From NCBI GenBank assembly GCA_035297265.1, contig DATGZH010000008.1, forward strand, positions 1 to 32,166: a stretch of 32,166 nt of DNA, read 5' to 3'. Below, piece by piece: positions 8,551 through 17,721 of the stretch. The stretch comes from DATGZH01 sp035297265 (lineage in GTDB: Bacteria; Actinomycetota; Acidimicrobiia; Acidimicrobiales; RAAP-2). The notes under the pieces are model-generated. The model was given only the letters and a program-made list of their open reading frames with translations, ran no database searches and was not told where the DNA came from. The translations under genes were made by a program, and so were the position numbers. How positions within the stretch are numbered: the first letter of the stretch is position 1; every line of letters begins with the position of its first letter.

Positions 8551-10158
8551 TCAGCGGCGCTTCTTCTTCCCCCCCTTGCGCCGGCGCGGCGGCGGGCGGC
8601 GGGCGGCCGAGCTCTTCGACCGGGTACTGCCCGACTGCGACGAGCCGCTGCCCGTCGTCGCTTTCACCCCATCGCCGGCCGGTGCGCTCGAGGCGGCGGT
8701 CTGACCGTTGGTCGTGGTCCCCTGGCGGGTACGGGCGCTCTTCGCCGCCCCGGGCTTGATCGGACCGGAGCGGGCGCTGCTGGACCGGCTGCCCGAACGG
8801 GACCCCCCACCCCCCGATCCGGTGCCCATCATCAGGGCGGCGGCGGCCGGCGTGAGCAGGCCAGAACGCTCGCCCCGGGCCTCGAGGCGCTGGCGGATGG
8901 CCACGTAGCGCGGCTCGCGCTCCTTCATCATGGCGAGCACCGGGGCGGCGATGAAGATGGACGAGTAGGCCCCGGACAGGAGGCCGATGAAGAGGGCCAG
9001 CCCGAAGTTCTGGAGCGTCGTGGCCCCGAGGATCTGGGCGCCGACCACGAGGATCGCCAGCACCGGGAGGATGGCCACGAGCGAGGTGTTGATCGACCGG
9101 GCCAGGGTCTGGTTCATCGAGAGGTTGACCATCTCCGAGTAGGTCATCCGCCCGGTCGAGCCGAGGCCCTTCGTGTTGTCACGCACCCGGTCGAACACGA
9201 CGACCGTGTCGTAGAGCGAGTACCCGAGGATCGTGAGGACGGCGATCACGGTGTCCGGGGTCACCTGGAACCCGGCGAGCGAATAGACGCCGATCGTCAC
9301 GAGGAGGTCGTGGATGAGGGCCACGAACGCGGCCACCGCCATCTTCGGTTCGAACCGGAAGCTGATGTAGATGGCGACGACGATGAGGAAGACGATCAGG
9401 CCGATGAGGGCGTGCTGGGTGACCTGGCCCCCCCAGGTGGGTCCGACCACGCTCTGCGACACGCCGTTGGCGTCCGTGTGCCCCAGCTTGGCCAAGGCGT
9501 TGGTCACGTCGTTGGAGATCGTCTTGGCCTGGCCGGCCGGCAGGCTGTTCAGGTCCGCCTGGACCTGGACGGTCTTGCCGGCGAGGATCGTCACCGTCGG
9601 CTCCGTGAGCCCGGCCGCCTGCACCGCGTTCACGGCCTGGGTCTGGCTCACGCCCGGCGCGGTGACCTCCCAGGAGGTACCGCCCTTGAAGTCGATGCCG
9701 AGGTTGAGGCCCTTCACCCCGATCGAGATGAGGCCGGCCACGATGATGATCGACGAGATGAGGAACCACCAGCGGCGCCGACCGACGAAGTCGAAGGAGG
9801 TCTCGCCCCGGTAGAGGCGCTGGACCGCCCCCGGCATGTGCGACGACCCGTCACCGCGCTTTTTCACCAGCCGGCGGAAGGCGTCCTCCTCGTCGAGCTC
9901 GTCCTCGAGCTCGATGGCCATCGCCTTGGCCTCCGGGGTGGCCGGTTCGTCCTCGCCGACCTCCTCGTAGAGCTCCTCGAGCTCGTCCTCGTCGAGCTGG
10001 TCGGGGTCGAGCTCCTCGTCCGCCGCCTCGTCCTCGTCGACGACCTCGTCCACCTCGCCGCCGTCGGGGTCCTCGTCGCCCCCGGGCGGGGCCCCGGTCT
10101 CGCGCCCGGGGATCTGGAGCTCCCGCAGCTTGTCGTTGCGGTTCTCCATGGGGCTCAC
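8551..10158 (-). CDS. secF: Protein translocase subunit SecF with acidic N-terminal and basic C-terminal extensions
   Basis: Membrane partner of SecD that uses the proton motive force to help pull exported proteins through SecYEG. The RND-type core is clear: TM1 follows RRRWWFLISSIIIVAG, then the periplasmic GIDFKGGTSWEV motif, and the cluster of five C-terminal TM segments with the conserved YSLYDTVVVFDRVRDN. At 535 aa it is longer than typical. Residues about 28-93 are almost entirely Asp/Glu-rich, and the last roughly 110 residues are a Gly/Ser/Arg then Lys/Arg tail (ending RRKGGKKKRR); both are predicted cytoplasmic and disordered. The start is GTG in a GTGA overlap with secD; an ATG three codons later is possible. 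Translation is coupled to secD. Confidence 0.95.
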   Translation of the reverse strand: MSPMENRNDKLRELQIPGRETGAPPGGDEDPDGGEVDEVVDEDEAADEELDPDQLDEDELEELYEEVGEDEPATPEAKAMAIELEDELDEEDAFRRLVKKRGDGSSHMPGAVQRLYRGETSFDFVGRRRWWFLISSIIIVAGLISIGVKGLNLGIDFKGGTSWEVTAPGVSQTQAVNAVQAAGLTEPTVTILAGKTVQVQADLNSLPAGQAKTISNDVTNALAKLGHTDANGVSQSVVGPTWGGQVTQHALIGLIVFLIVVAIYISFRFEPKMAVAAFVALIHDLLVTIGVYSLAGFQVTPDTVIAVLTILGYSLYDTVVVFDRVRDNTKGLGSTGRMTYSEMVNLSMNQTLARSINTSLVAILPVLAILVVGAQILGATTLQNFGLALFIGLLSGAYSSIFIAAPVLAMMKEREPRYVAIRQRLEARGERSGLLTPAAAALMMGTGSGGGGSRSGSRSSSARSGPIKPGAAKSARTRQGTTTNGQTAASSAPAGDGVKATTGSGSSQSGSTRSKSSAARRPPPRRRKGGKKKRR

Positions 10159-11747
10159 GATCGGGCTCCCACCGGTGTCCGGCCGATCGGCTCCTGGCCC
10201 ACCGGCACCGCCAGGCCGGCCGAGATCCCGAGACGACGGGCCTCGGTCAGCCGGTCGTTGCGGCCGAGCAGGATGACGAGGGGCCGGGTGAAGAAGTAGG
10301 TGATGATGATGTCGAGGAGCGTCGAGAGGCCGAGGAAGAAGGCGAACCCTCGCACGTCACCGACGGTGATCAAGAACAGCACGACGGCGGCAGCCAGCGA
10401 GACGAGGTCGGCGGCCAGGACCGTGCGGAAAGCGCTCTTGAAGCCGCGGTCGACGCTCGTGCGCACGGTGCGGCCCATGCGCGTCTCGTCTTTCAGACGT
10501 TCGAAATAGACGATGTACGAGTCCACGGTGATACCGATGGACACGATGATGCCGACGACCCCGGCCAACGTGAAGCTCGGCGCGAGCGACGTATGGCCGA
10601 GCGCCGAGATGAGGGCGTAGAGGAAGGCGCCGGTCACGGCCAGGCCGCTGATGACGACGAACCCGAGCAGGCGGTAGTAGACGATCGTGTAGATGAGGAC
10701 GAGCAGCAGGCCGGCCAGTCCGGCGGCCAGGCCCGCCTGGAGGGAGGACTTGCCGAGCGTCGGTGACACCGTCTCGGCGGTGAGCGGGATCAGGCGCACC
10801 GGCAGGGCGCCGTAGTTGAGGGCGATGGACAGGTTCTGGGCCTGGGCCTCGGTGAAGTTCCCCGAGATCTGCACCGCCCCGTCGAAGGAGTTCCATGTCG
10901 CGGAATTCGGCAGGGTGATCGGGGCCGACTGCACGATACCGTCGAGCTCGATGCCGATGATCTCGTGGAAGTAGGTCTGGGACATCTTGTCCCAGCCGGC
11001 CGAACCCGCTTGCGTGAGGTTCATGTTCACCACCCAGCTGCCGGTGGCGGAGAGCTGGGCGTTGGCGCTCTTCACGATGCGCCCGGTGAGCTCGGCCGGG
11101 CCGAGCAGGTAACGGTCGGTGAAACCGCTGTTGGCCAGACCCGGCAGGAGCACCGTGTCGCCTTTGGCGTCCTTGGCCTGGGGCGTCGACGGGTAGCTCT
11201 TCAGGCCGGGCCAGGGGCCGATGTTGTAGAAGACACCGCTCCCCGACGAAGTCGACCCGCTCAGGTTGGCCGTGACCAGCTGGTAGGAGCTGGGGCAGGC
11301 CGTCGGGACCGGGCCGGGTGAGGGCGGCGGCTTCCCCGCTTGGGTCTTGGGCGCTGAGTACGGCGGCGCGTAGCAGAGCACCGGCCGGAACAGCATCTGG
11401 GCGGTCTGGCCGATCGCGTTCAACACCTCGCGGGCGTTCTTCACGCCGGGCACCGAGACCGAGATGTCACCGCCCTGGGTTCGCACCTCGGCGCCCGAGA
11501 CGCCGAGGGCGTCCACCCGGTTCGTGAGGATGGTGACGGTCTCGTTCAGGTCGGACTGGGAGGCGTGCGTGGCCGGCTTGAAGACCACCGAGACCCCGCC
11601 GGCGAGGTCGAGGCCGAGCTTCGGCGTCCAGCCGGCGGCGATCACGGCCAACAGGGAGCCGAACGCCACGGACACCACGACGACCAGGCTGATGATAAGC
11701 GACCGGCGCTGGCGGGCCTGGGCCCGCGAGCTCGTGGGGGGGCTCAC
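10155..11747 (-). CDS. secD: Protein translocase subunit SecD
   Basis: RND-family subunit of the Sec accessory complex, 530 aa. TM1 is near residues 17-40, followed by the conserved GLDLAGGVSVVF (usual GLDLxGG motif), a large extracytoplasmic P1 domain of about 300 residues, and five C-terminal TM segments. The proton-channel region GITVDSYIVYFERLKDE keeps the Asp and the FER(I/L)KDE end seen in actinobacterial SecD. A Pro/Gly/Ser-rich loop with paired cysteines (around 119-150) interrupts P1. The start is GTG overlapping the yajC stop (GTGA), and its stop overlaps secF, so yajC-secD-secF form a tightly coupled trio. Confidence 0.96.
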   Translation of the reverse strand: MSPPTSSRAQARQRRSLIISLVVVVSVAFGSLLAVIAAGWTPKLGLDLAGGVSVVFKPATHASQSDLNETVTILTNRVDALGVSGAEVRTQGGDISVSVPGVKNAREVLNAIGQTAQMLFRPVLCYAPPYSAPKTQAGKPPPSPGPVPTACPSSYQLVTANLSGSTSSGSGVFYNIGPWPGLKSYPSTPQAKDAKGDTVLLPGLANSGFTDRYLLGPAELTGRIVKSANAQLSATGSWVVNMNLTQAGSAGWDKMSQTYFHEIIGIELDGIVQSAPITLPNSATWNSFDGAVQISGNFTEAQAQNLSIALNYGALPVRLIPLTAETVSPTLGKSSLQAGLAAGLAGLLLVLIYTIVYYRLLGFVVISGLAVTGAFLYALISALGHTSLAPSFTLAGVVGIIVSIGITVDSYIVYFERLKDETRMGRTVRTSVDRGFKSAFRTVLAADLVSLAAAVVLFLITVGDVRGFAFFLGLSTLLDIIITYFFTRPLVILLGRNDRLTEARRLGISAGLAVPVGQEPIGRTPVGARS

Positions 11748-12244
11748 CGCTTCCTCCGCTGGTCCGGCCCGTCGTCCTCGGTGTCCTCGTGCGCCTCGTC
11801 GGCCTCGTGCTCGTCGTGGTCCTCGTGGTCCTCCTCTTCGTGGTCCTCGTGCCAGTCCTCCGCCTCGTCGGCGACGGCCGAGGGCGGCGGCGGCGCCTTG
11901 CGGGCGATGGCCTGGCGGAGCATCACGAGGCGGGTCGGCTCGAGGTCGGACCCGGTGTAGCCCTCGACGGCGCTCCCCGTCTCGATCGTGACCCGGTCGC
12001 CCTCCATCTCGACGACCCGGCCGACGATGCCGCCGATCGTGACGATCTCGTCGCCCACGGTGATCTGGCTGGTCTGCTCGCGAGCCTTGCGGGCCGCCTG
12101 GGTCCGCGGCCGCAAGAACAAGAAGTAGACGACGCCGAAGATGGCGACCAGGGCGATGAGGAACCCGTAGCTGCTCGACGTCGGCTTCTTCGTCGAGGAC
12201 GTCGTGGCCGCGAGGAGGACCACGTTGGAACCTAGCTGGAGCAT
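11744..12244 (-). CDS. yajC: Sec translocon accessory protein YajC with His/Asp/Glu-rich tail
   Basis: Small single-pass membrane protein that copurifies with SecDF-YidC in other bacteria. The TM segment is about residues 26-45 and is followed by FLRPRTQAARKAREQ, a typical YajC motif, and the small cytoplasmic domain (VGDEIVTIGGIVGRVVEMEGDRVTIET). The family usually ends near residue 110-120. Here a tail follows from about 126 to 160, made almost only of Glu, Asp and His (His at 132, 135, 140, 143, 146 and 152), then a basic end. The ATG has AAAGGGG about ten bases upstream. It is the first gene of yajC-secD-secF, preceded by a long non-coding leader region. Confidence 0.93.
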   Translation of the reverse strand: MLQLGSNVVLLAATTSSTKKPTSSSYGFLIALVAIFGVVYFLFLRPRTQAARKAREQTSQITVGDEIVTIGGIVGRVVEMEGDRVTIETGSAVEGYTGSDLEPTRLVMLRQAIARKAPPPPSAVADEAEDWHEDHEEEDHEDHDEHEADEAHEDTEDDGPDQRRKR

Positions 12245-12317
12245 CGGCGAGGGCCCCTTTCGGCGCGCGCGGGCGGCCTCAGCCCCGGCACAGACTCAGC
12301 CCCTGCACAAAGGGGAC

Positions 12318-12323
12318 ACCATA
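12318..12323 (-). promoter_or_regulatory. Weak candidate -10 box (TATGGT) for yajC
   Basis: TATGGT on the minus strand fits TANNNT and would give a leader of about 65-70 bases containing the CCCCT/AGGGG hairpin (12300-12315) and the AAAGGGG ribosome site. No good -35 is seen at the right spacing, so this is tentative. Confidence 0.22.
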
Positions 12324-12755
12324 GCCGAGGGCCTCCGTCAGACGGCCGTCGACCACGCCCGCCGGAGCGGCCCGCAGGCACGCGTCGGGGCCCGAGGGGC
12401 GAAACGCTCGAGCGGGCCAGATGTGACAGCTTGGGCCGTCAAATAACCGGTTTGCAACCAAGAAGACCCTGTTTTGCACCTGAGGGGGGGGATACTCAGG
12501 GCCAGTCGCTCGAGCCCGATCTCCGGTACGCCCAGGCGGAAGGCGTGCCGATGCGATCGGGTCCGGGCGCGACGATCTGGCGGGAACCGGACGGCAGTTC
12601 CGAGGGGGGTGGTCGAGGGCAGGAGGCGCCGGCAGTCGAGGCGCTCCGGAGCGTCGGCGAGTCCGAGCTTCAGGAGAGCGCCGGTGCCTCATCCCTCGCC
12701 CCCCATCGGTGGTGCCCCCCCTCCCGGTTCCCGCCGGCTCGTCGGTACCCCTCCG

Positions 12756-12776
12756 GCCCCGAGACAACCTCGGGGC
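12756..12776. repeat. Perfect 8-bp stem-loop upstream of the response regulator
   Basis: GCCCCGAG, five-base loop ACAAC, then CTCGGGGC: a perfect eight-pair hairpin about 100 bases upstream of the regulator gene. No T-run follows, so it is not a standard intrinsic terminator. It lies just upstream of the candidate TAGGAT promoter box. Confidence 0.5.
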
Positions 12777-12820
12777 GCGTCCAGACCCTGATGGGACCAC
12801 CCAGCTACGTCGGCCGGCGA

Positions 12821-12845
12821 TAGGATGAGCTCGACGGTTGAGCTC
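12821..12845 (+). promoter_or_regulatory. Candidate -10 (TAGGAT) followed by twin GAGCTC palindromes
   Basis: TAGGAT at 12821-12826 matches TANNNT. It is followed directly by GAGCTC (12827-12832) and, after a seven-base spacer, a second GAGCTC (12840-12845). A start site in the spacer would give a 30-40 base leader for the response regulator. The paired palindromes could be an operator for a dimeric regulator, perhaps the regulator itself. No -35 consensus is evident. Confidence 0.35.
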
Positions 12846-12874
12846 CGTCACCCGGGAGGGGGAACCCGGACCTG

Positions 12875-13593
<719 letters not shown>

Positions 13594-13597
<4 letters not shown>

Positions 13598-15438
13598 ACG
13601 AGAGCGAGGGTCGCGAGGACCGGGCGCTCGACCCGGCGGTCGCCCTCGAGCACCAACGCGGGGCGGACGTCTACCCGCCCGGCTTCTACGGGACGATCCG
13701 CTCCCGGGTTCCGATCTTCGCCGCCGTCCTCGCCCTCTCGGTCCTGGCCGGGGTCATCCCCTTCCCCCACAACCGCACCATCGAGGTGCTCGTGGCCGGG
13801 GGGCTCTTCTTCCTCCTCTGCGGCCTCGTCCTCCTCGCCCCGTGGCGGCGCCTCCCCGCCTGGACCTGGCCGATCATCCCGGTCGGCTACATCGCGGTCA
13901 TCGCCCTCCTCCGCGACGCCCAGGGCGGCGAGATCTCGGGCCTCGTGCCCCTCTTCTTCCTGCCCATCGTCTGGCTGGCCTTCCACGGCAAGCGCTGGCA
14001 GATCGGCGTGGGCATCACCGCCCTCCTGCTCGCCCTCGTCCTGCCGATCGTCATCGTGGGGCCACCCGCCTACCCCACCGGGCAGTGGCGCCTCGTCGTG
14101 GTGGGCACCGCCGTGGCCCTGCTCGTCTCCTTCACCACCCTCGTCATGGTGGGCCGCGACCGGGCCTACGTGGCCGACGTGGCCGCGCAGTCGCGCCTCG
14201 CTCGCCAGAGCGCCGACGAGGCCGAAGCGGCCCGCGAGCAGCTCGCCTCGCTCCTGCGGGCGGCCACCGAGACGGCCGTCGTGGGTGCCGACGAACGCGG
14301 CGTGGTCACGTTCTTCTCCGTCGGGGCCGAGCGCATGCTCGGCTACGGCGCCGAGCAGGTCGTGGGCGCGGTCGAGCTCGTCCAGTTCCTCGACCCCGAG
14401 GAGGTGGCCGGACGGGCCGCCGCCCTCGGCATGGCCCCCGGCGTCGGCGCGCTCGCCGGCTCGGTCCTCTCCTGGGCGGGCGAAGAGTCCATCTGGACCT
14501 ACATCAGGCAGGACGGGACCCGTCGACGGGCCGCCCTCACGATCACGACCCAGCGCGACGGGGCACGGCGGGGCTATGTGATGGTGGCGAGCGACGTCAC
14601 CGAGCGCGAGCAGCTCGCCGTCGAGCGGGAGCGGCTGCTCGCCATCCAGCGCGAGGTCACCGCGGTCCTCGTCGAGCAGAACAACCGCCTCCGCGAGCTC
14701 ACGAAGATGAAAGACGACGTGGTCGCCACGGTCTCCCACGAGCTGCGCACCCCGCTCACGTCCATCCGGGGCTTCGTCGAGCTCCTGCTCGACGCCGAGG
14801 GTCTTCCCGAGGAGGAGCGGGCCCGGATGCTGCGGATCATCGACCGCAACTCCCTCCAGCTGCTGCGGGTGGCCGAGGACCTGCTCGCCGACCCCGGTGG
14901 GGCCCAGGCCCTCCGGGTGAGCTTCGTGAAGTCCGACCTCGCCCGCCTCGCCCGCGAGGCCGGCGACGCCATGACCGCCCAGGCGGCGGCGCGCAAGATC
15001 TTGCTCTCGGTCGTGGCCCCCGAGCCGGTCGTGGTGAACGGCGACCCTTCACGTCTCCACCAGCTTTTCGCCAACCTGCTCTCGAATGCCCTCAAGTTCG
15101 CCCCGCCCGACGGCCACGTGCAGATCCGGGTGAGCGCGCTCGGCGACTTCGCCCGCATCCAGGTCTCAGACGACGGACCGGGCATCCCGGTGGAGGAGCG
15201 CCAGCAACTCTTCGAGCGCTTCTACCGGATGGCCACGGCCGAGGAGGAGGGGATCCCCGGCTCGGGGCTCGGCCTCGCCATCGCCAAGGCCGTGGTCGAC
15301 GCGCACGAGGGCACGGTCGAGATCGTCGACACCCCCGGCTGGGCGACGACGTTCCAGGTCCACCTGCCGCTCGCCGCCGCGCCGCGAAGGGCCGAGACCA
15401 AGCCGGCGACGGAAGCGGCGACCGCTCTCCCGGCCTGA
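13594..15438 (+). CDS. Membrane sensor histidine kinase with PAS domain
   Basis: Partner kinase of the preceding regulator, starting at an ATG inside an ATGA overlap, 614 aa. After a charged N-terminus come about six hydrophobic segments between residues 38 and 186 with very short loops, so the sensor is embedded in the membrane rather than a large external domain. A helix (190-225) leads to a PAS domain (about 215-335). The HisKA box is VATVSHELRTPLTSIRGF with phospho-acceptor His382. The ATPase domain shows the N box (FANLLSNALKFAPPDG), G1 (DDGPGI, 526-531), F box (LFERFYRM) and G2 (GSGLGLAIAK, 556-565), all intact. The signal sensed is unknown. It ends 38 bases from the convergent ruvB. 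Confidence 0.93.
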
Positions 15439-15476
15439 TCCGAGAGGTCCCGCGCCCGCGGTGCATCAGGGTGGGT

Positions 15477-16538
15477 TCAGAACAGGGCGGCCGCGTCGGC
15501 GGGGAGACCCAGATGGGCGAAGGCGGCCGGCGTGGCGAGGCGGCCCCGGGGCGTGCGCTGGAGGAGGCCCTGCTGGAGCAGGTACGGCTCGTAGGCGTCC
15601 TCGATCGTGTCGGGCTCCTCGCCCACACACTGGGCCAGCGTGGTGAGGCCCACCGGCCGGCCGGCGAAACGACGGCAGAGGGCGTCGAGGATGGCCCGGT
15701 CCACCTTGTCGAGGCCGAGCTCGTCGATACCGAAGAGCGACAGGCCCTCGTCGGCCGCCTGGGCCGTCACCACCCCGTCGCCCCGCACCTCGACGTAGTC
15801 GCGCACCCGCCGCAGGAGCCGGTTGGCGATGCGCGGCGTGCCCCGCGAGCGGCGGGCGATCTTGGCCGCACCGCCCGCGTCGACCTGGACCGAGAGCAGC
15901 CGGGCGGAGCGCTCGACGATGGCCTGGAGCTCGTCGGGCCCGTAGAGGTCGAGGCGGCCGACGAAGCCGAACCGGTCGCGGAGCGGGCCCGCCACGAGCC
16001 CGGTCCGGGTGGTGGCGCCGACGAGCGTGAAGCGCGGCAGGTCGAGCCGGATCGACCGGGCCGTCGGGCCCTTGCCGATCAGGATGTCGAGCTTGCCGTC
16101 CTCCATGGCCGGGTAGAGGACCTCCTCCACCGAGTGGTGCAGCCGGTGGAGCTCGTCGATGAACAAGATGTCGCCCTCGGCCAGGTCGGTGAGGAGGGCG
16201 GCCAGGTCACCCGGCCGGGTGAGCACGGGCCCCGAGGTGACCCGGAAGCCGACGCCCATCTCGACGGCCACGATGCCGGCGAGGGTGGTCTTCCCGAGAC
16301 CCGGAGGGCCGGCGAAGAGCAGGTGGTCGACGGGCTGGCCCCGGCCCTGGGCCGCCTCGAGCACGATGGCCAGGTGCTCGACGAGCTCGGACTGCCCGAC
16401 GAACTCGGCTAGCCGGCGGGGGCGGAGCCCGGCCTCTTCGACCTCCTCGGCCGGACCGGCGTAGGGGTCGACCTCTCGCCCGTCCTGCGGGTCGTCGGCC
16501 GGCGCGGCCAGCACCTCGCGGCGCGCCGGGCCGCTCAC
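15477..16538 (-). CDS. ruvB: Holliday junction branch migration ATPase RuvB
   Basis: Hexameric AAA+ motor that drives branch migration with RuvA. Starting at the GTG in a GTGA overlap with ruvA it is 353 aa, the usual length; the frame stays open further upstream but only over ruvA. Walker A is GPPGLGKTT (77-85), Walker B is ILFIDELHRL (124-133), sensor 1 and the RuvB signature are GATTRTGLVAGPLRDRFGF, and the arginine-finger region includes GTPRIANRLLRRVRDY. A winged-helix end with YLLQQGLLQRTPRGRLAT closes it. It is the last gene of ruvC-ruvA-ruvB. The tail ADAAALF is slightly longer than average. Confidence 0.97.
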   Translation of the reverse strand: MSGPARREVLAAPADDPQDGREVDPYAGPAEEVEEAGLRPRRLAEFVGQSELVEHLAIVLEAAQGRGQPVDHLLFAGPPGLGKTTLAGIVAVEMGVGFRVTSGPVLTRPGDLAALLTDLAEGDILFIDELHRLHHSVEEVLYPAMEDGKLDILIGKGPTARSIRLDLPRFTLVGATTRTGLVAGPLRDRFGFVGRLDLYGPDELQAIVERSARLLSVQVDAGGAAKIARRSRGTPRIANRLLRRVRDYVEVRGDGVVTAQAADEGLSLFGIDELGLDKVDRAILDALCRRFAGRPVGLTTLAQCVGEEPDTIEDAYEPYLLQQGLLQRTPRGRLATPAAFAHLGLPADAAALF

Positions 16539-17122
16539 CGCGAGGCGAGCTCGCGCAAGGCCAGGCGCAGCAGCTCTCCCACGGGGACATCGTCGCGGAC
16601 CCCGTCGAGCGCGGCGCGGATCTCCTCGGGGCCGTAGCCGAGCTCGGCCAGGGCGGCACGCACTTCGGTCCGCGGGGCGGCTTCGCCGCCGAGGCTCGGC
16701 GCGCCGGAGAGGTCGGGCAGGTCGAGCCGGCTCTTCAGGTCGATGAGGAGCCGGGCCGCGGTCTTGCGGCCGACGCCGGGCACCGCGCACAGGGTGTCGA
16801 GGTCCTCCTCCAGGACCGCGGTCGAGAGCGTCGCCGGCGACAGCGCGGACAGCACGTTGAGGGCAAGGGCCGGTCCGACCCCGTGCGCGCCGAGGAGGGC
16901 CTCGAAGCACCGCCGTTCGTCGTCGTGGGCGAACCCGTAGAGGACGATGGCGTCCTCGCGCACGTGGGTGTGCACGTGGACGAGGACCTCGTCGCCGAGC
17001 GCACCGAGGGTGGTGGCCGTCCCGGTGGTGACGGCCACCCGGTAGCCCACGCCGCCCACGTCGATGAGCACCTCGGTCGGGCCGGTGCGGGCGGCCAGCA
17101 CGCCGCGGAGGGAGCCGATCAC
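16535..17122 (-). CDS. ruvA: Holliday junction DNA helicase subunit RuvA
   Basis: Tetrameric protein that grips the Holliday junction and recruits RuvB, 195 aa. The N-terminal OB-fold begins MIGSLRGVLAARTGPTEVLIDVGGVGYRV. The helix-hairpin-helix region contains GVGPALALNVLSALSP and VPGVGRKTAARLLIDLK. The C-terminal RuvB-contact domain (AALAELGYGPEEIRAALDGV) is complete. The start is GTG in a GTGA overlap with the ruvC stop, and its stop overlaps the ruvB GTG, so all three are translated in series. Confidence 0.96.
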   Translation of the reverse strand: MIGSLRGVLAARTGPTEVLIDVGGVGYRVAVTTGTATTLGALGDEVLVHVHTHVREDAIVLYGFAHDDERRCFEALLGAHGVGPALALNVLSALSPATLSTAVLEEDLDTLCAVPGVGRKTAARLLIDLKSRLDLPDLSGAPSLGGEAAPRTEVRAALAELGYGPEEIRAALDGVRDDVPVGELLRLALRELASR

Positions 17123-17658
17123 CGCCGTCCTCCTTTCCCCGCCCCGACCGAGGCGGCCTCGGCCGCGGCGACCGAACGGCGGAGCGGCACCGTGGCCAGG
17201 TGGCAGAGCGCCAGGGCGAGGGCGTCGGCGGCGTCGGGCGGCTCGATCGGCCCGGGCAGACTGAGCAGCCGGGCCACCATCTGCTGCACCTCGCGCTTCG
17301 AGGCGTCGCCGTGTCCGGCGACCGCCAACTTCACCTCGTTGGCGCTGTACTCGACGATCGCACAGCCGGCCTCGGCCGCGGCCACGAGGGCCAGCCCGCT
17401 CACCTGGCCGACGGACACCGCGGTGCGCACGTTCACCTGGAAGAAGAGCCGCTCGACGGCCACCGTGTCGGGGGCGAACTCCTCGACGAGGGCCCGCAGC
17501 TCGGCCGCCACCACGGCCAGCCGGGCCGGCACCGGCCCGTCGGGGGCGGTCTCGATGACCCCGGCCGCCCGGGCCACCGCCGGCCGCCCGGGGTCGGACC
17601 GGCCGACAAGCCCGTAGCCGCAGCGGGACAGCCCGGGGTCGATCCCCAGCACGAACAT
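17119..17658 (-). CDS. ruvC: Crossover junction endodeoxyribonuclease RuvC
   Basis: Holliday junction resolvase, 179 aa. The RNase H-like active-site acids are all present: Asp7 in VLGIDPGLSRCGYG, Glu69 in VAVERLFFQVN, and Asp142/Asp145 in PPDAADALALALCH. It heads ruvC-ruvA-ruvB. A TACAGT box ends seven bases before the ATG, and no Shine-Dalgarno is visible in the CGAACGC between them, so the transcript may be leaderless. Confidence 0.96.
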   Translation of the reverse strand: MFVLGIDPGLSRCGYGLVGRSDPGRPAVARAAGVIETAPDGPVPARLAVVAAELRALVEEFAPDTVAVERLFFQVNVRTAVSVGQVSGLALVAAAEAGCAIVEYSANEVKLAVAGHGDASKREVQQMVARLLSLPGPIEPPDAADALALALCHLATVPLRRSVAAAEAASVGAGKGGRR

Positions 17659-17665
17659 GCGTTCG

Positions 17666-17671
17666 ACTGTA
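17666..17671 (-). promoter_or_regulatory. Candidate leaderless -10 box (TACAGT) for ruvC
   Basis: TACAGT fits TANNNT and sits seven bases from the ruvC ATG, putting a start site at the ATG. No clear -35 at 16-18 bases. Confidence 0.42.
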
Positions 17672-17721
17672 GCGGTGCCCTCCCCCCACCGAGGGGATGG
17701 TCCGTCCCCCTGACCTGGGGC

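Larger units (their letters stand above)
12245..12874. other. Long non-coding gap between divergent yajC and response-regulator genes
   Basis: About 630 bases with no convincing gene. Frames open on both strands here read as low-complexity Arg/Pro/Gly without recognisable motifs, and I do not call them. The gap holds several dyads: CCCCT/AGGGG (12300-12315), GGTTTGCAACC (12449-12459), CCTGAG/CTCAGG (12479-12500), an 8-bp perfect stem (12756-12776), and two GAGCTC palindromes (12827-12845). The stretch 12421-12500 is less GC-rich than its surroundings and is where a promoter for either side would be easiest to place. Both flanking genes are transcribed outward from this gap. Confidence 0.7.

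Noticed and set aside
6559..10299. Plus-strand open frame of more than 1200 codons opposite rel and secF
   Set aside because: An artefact of GC-rich codon structure: low complexity, no domains, and fully antisense to two well-recognised genes.
12431..12823. Plus-strand frame of 130 codons in the same gap
   Set aside because: TTG start without a ribosome site, no recognisable sequence, and overlap with the candidate promoter of the response regulator.
12279..12851. Minus-strand frame of 190 codons in the yajC upstream gap
   Set aside because: Arg/Pro/Gly composition with scattered Cys, no ribosome site or motif, and it crosses several dyads. Treated as non-coding.
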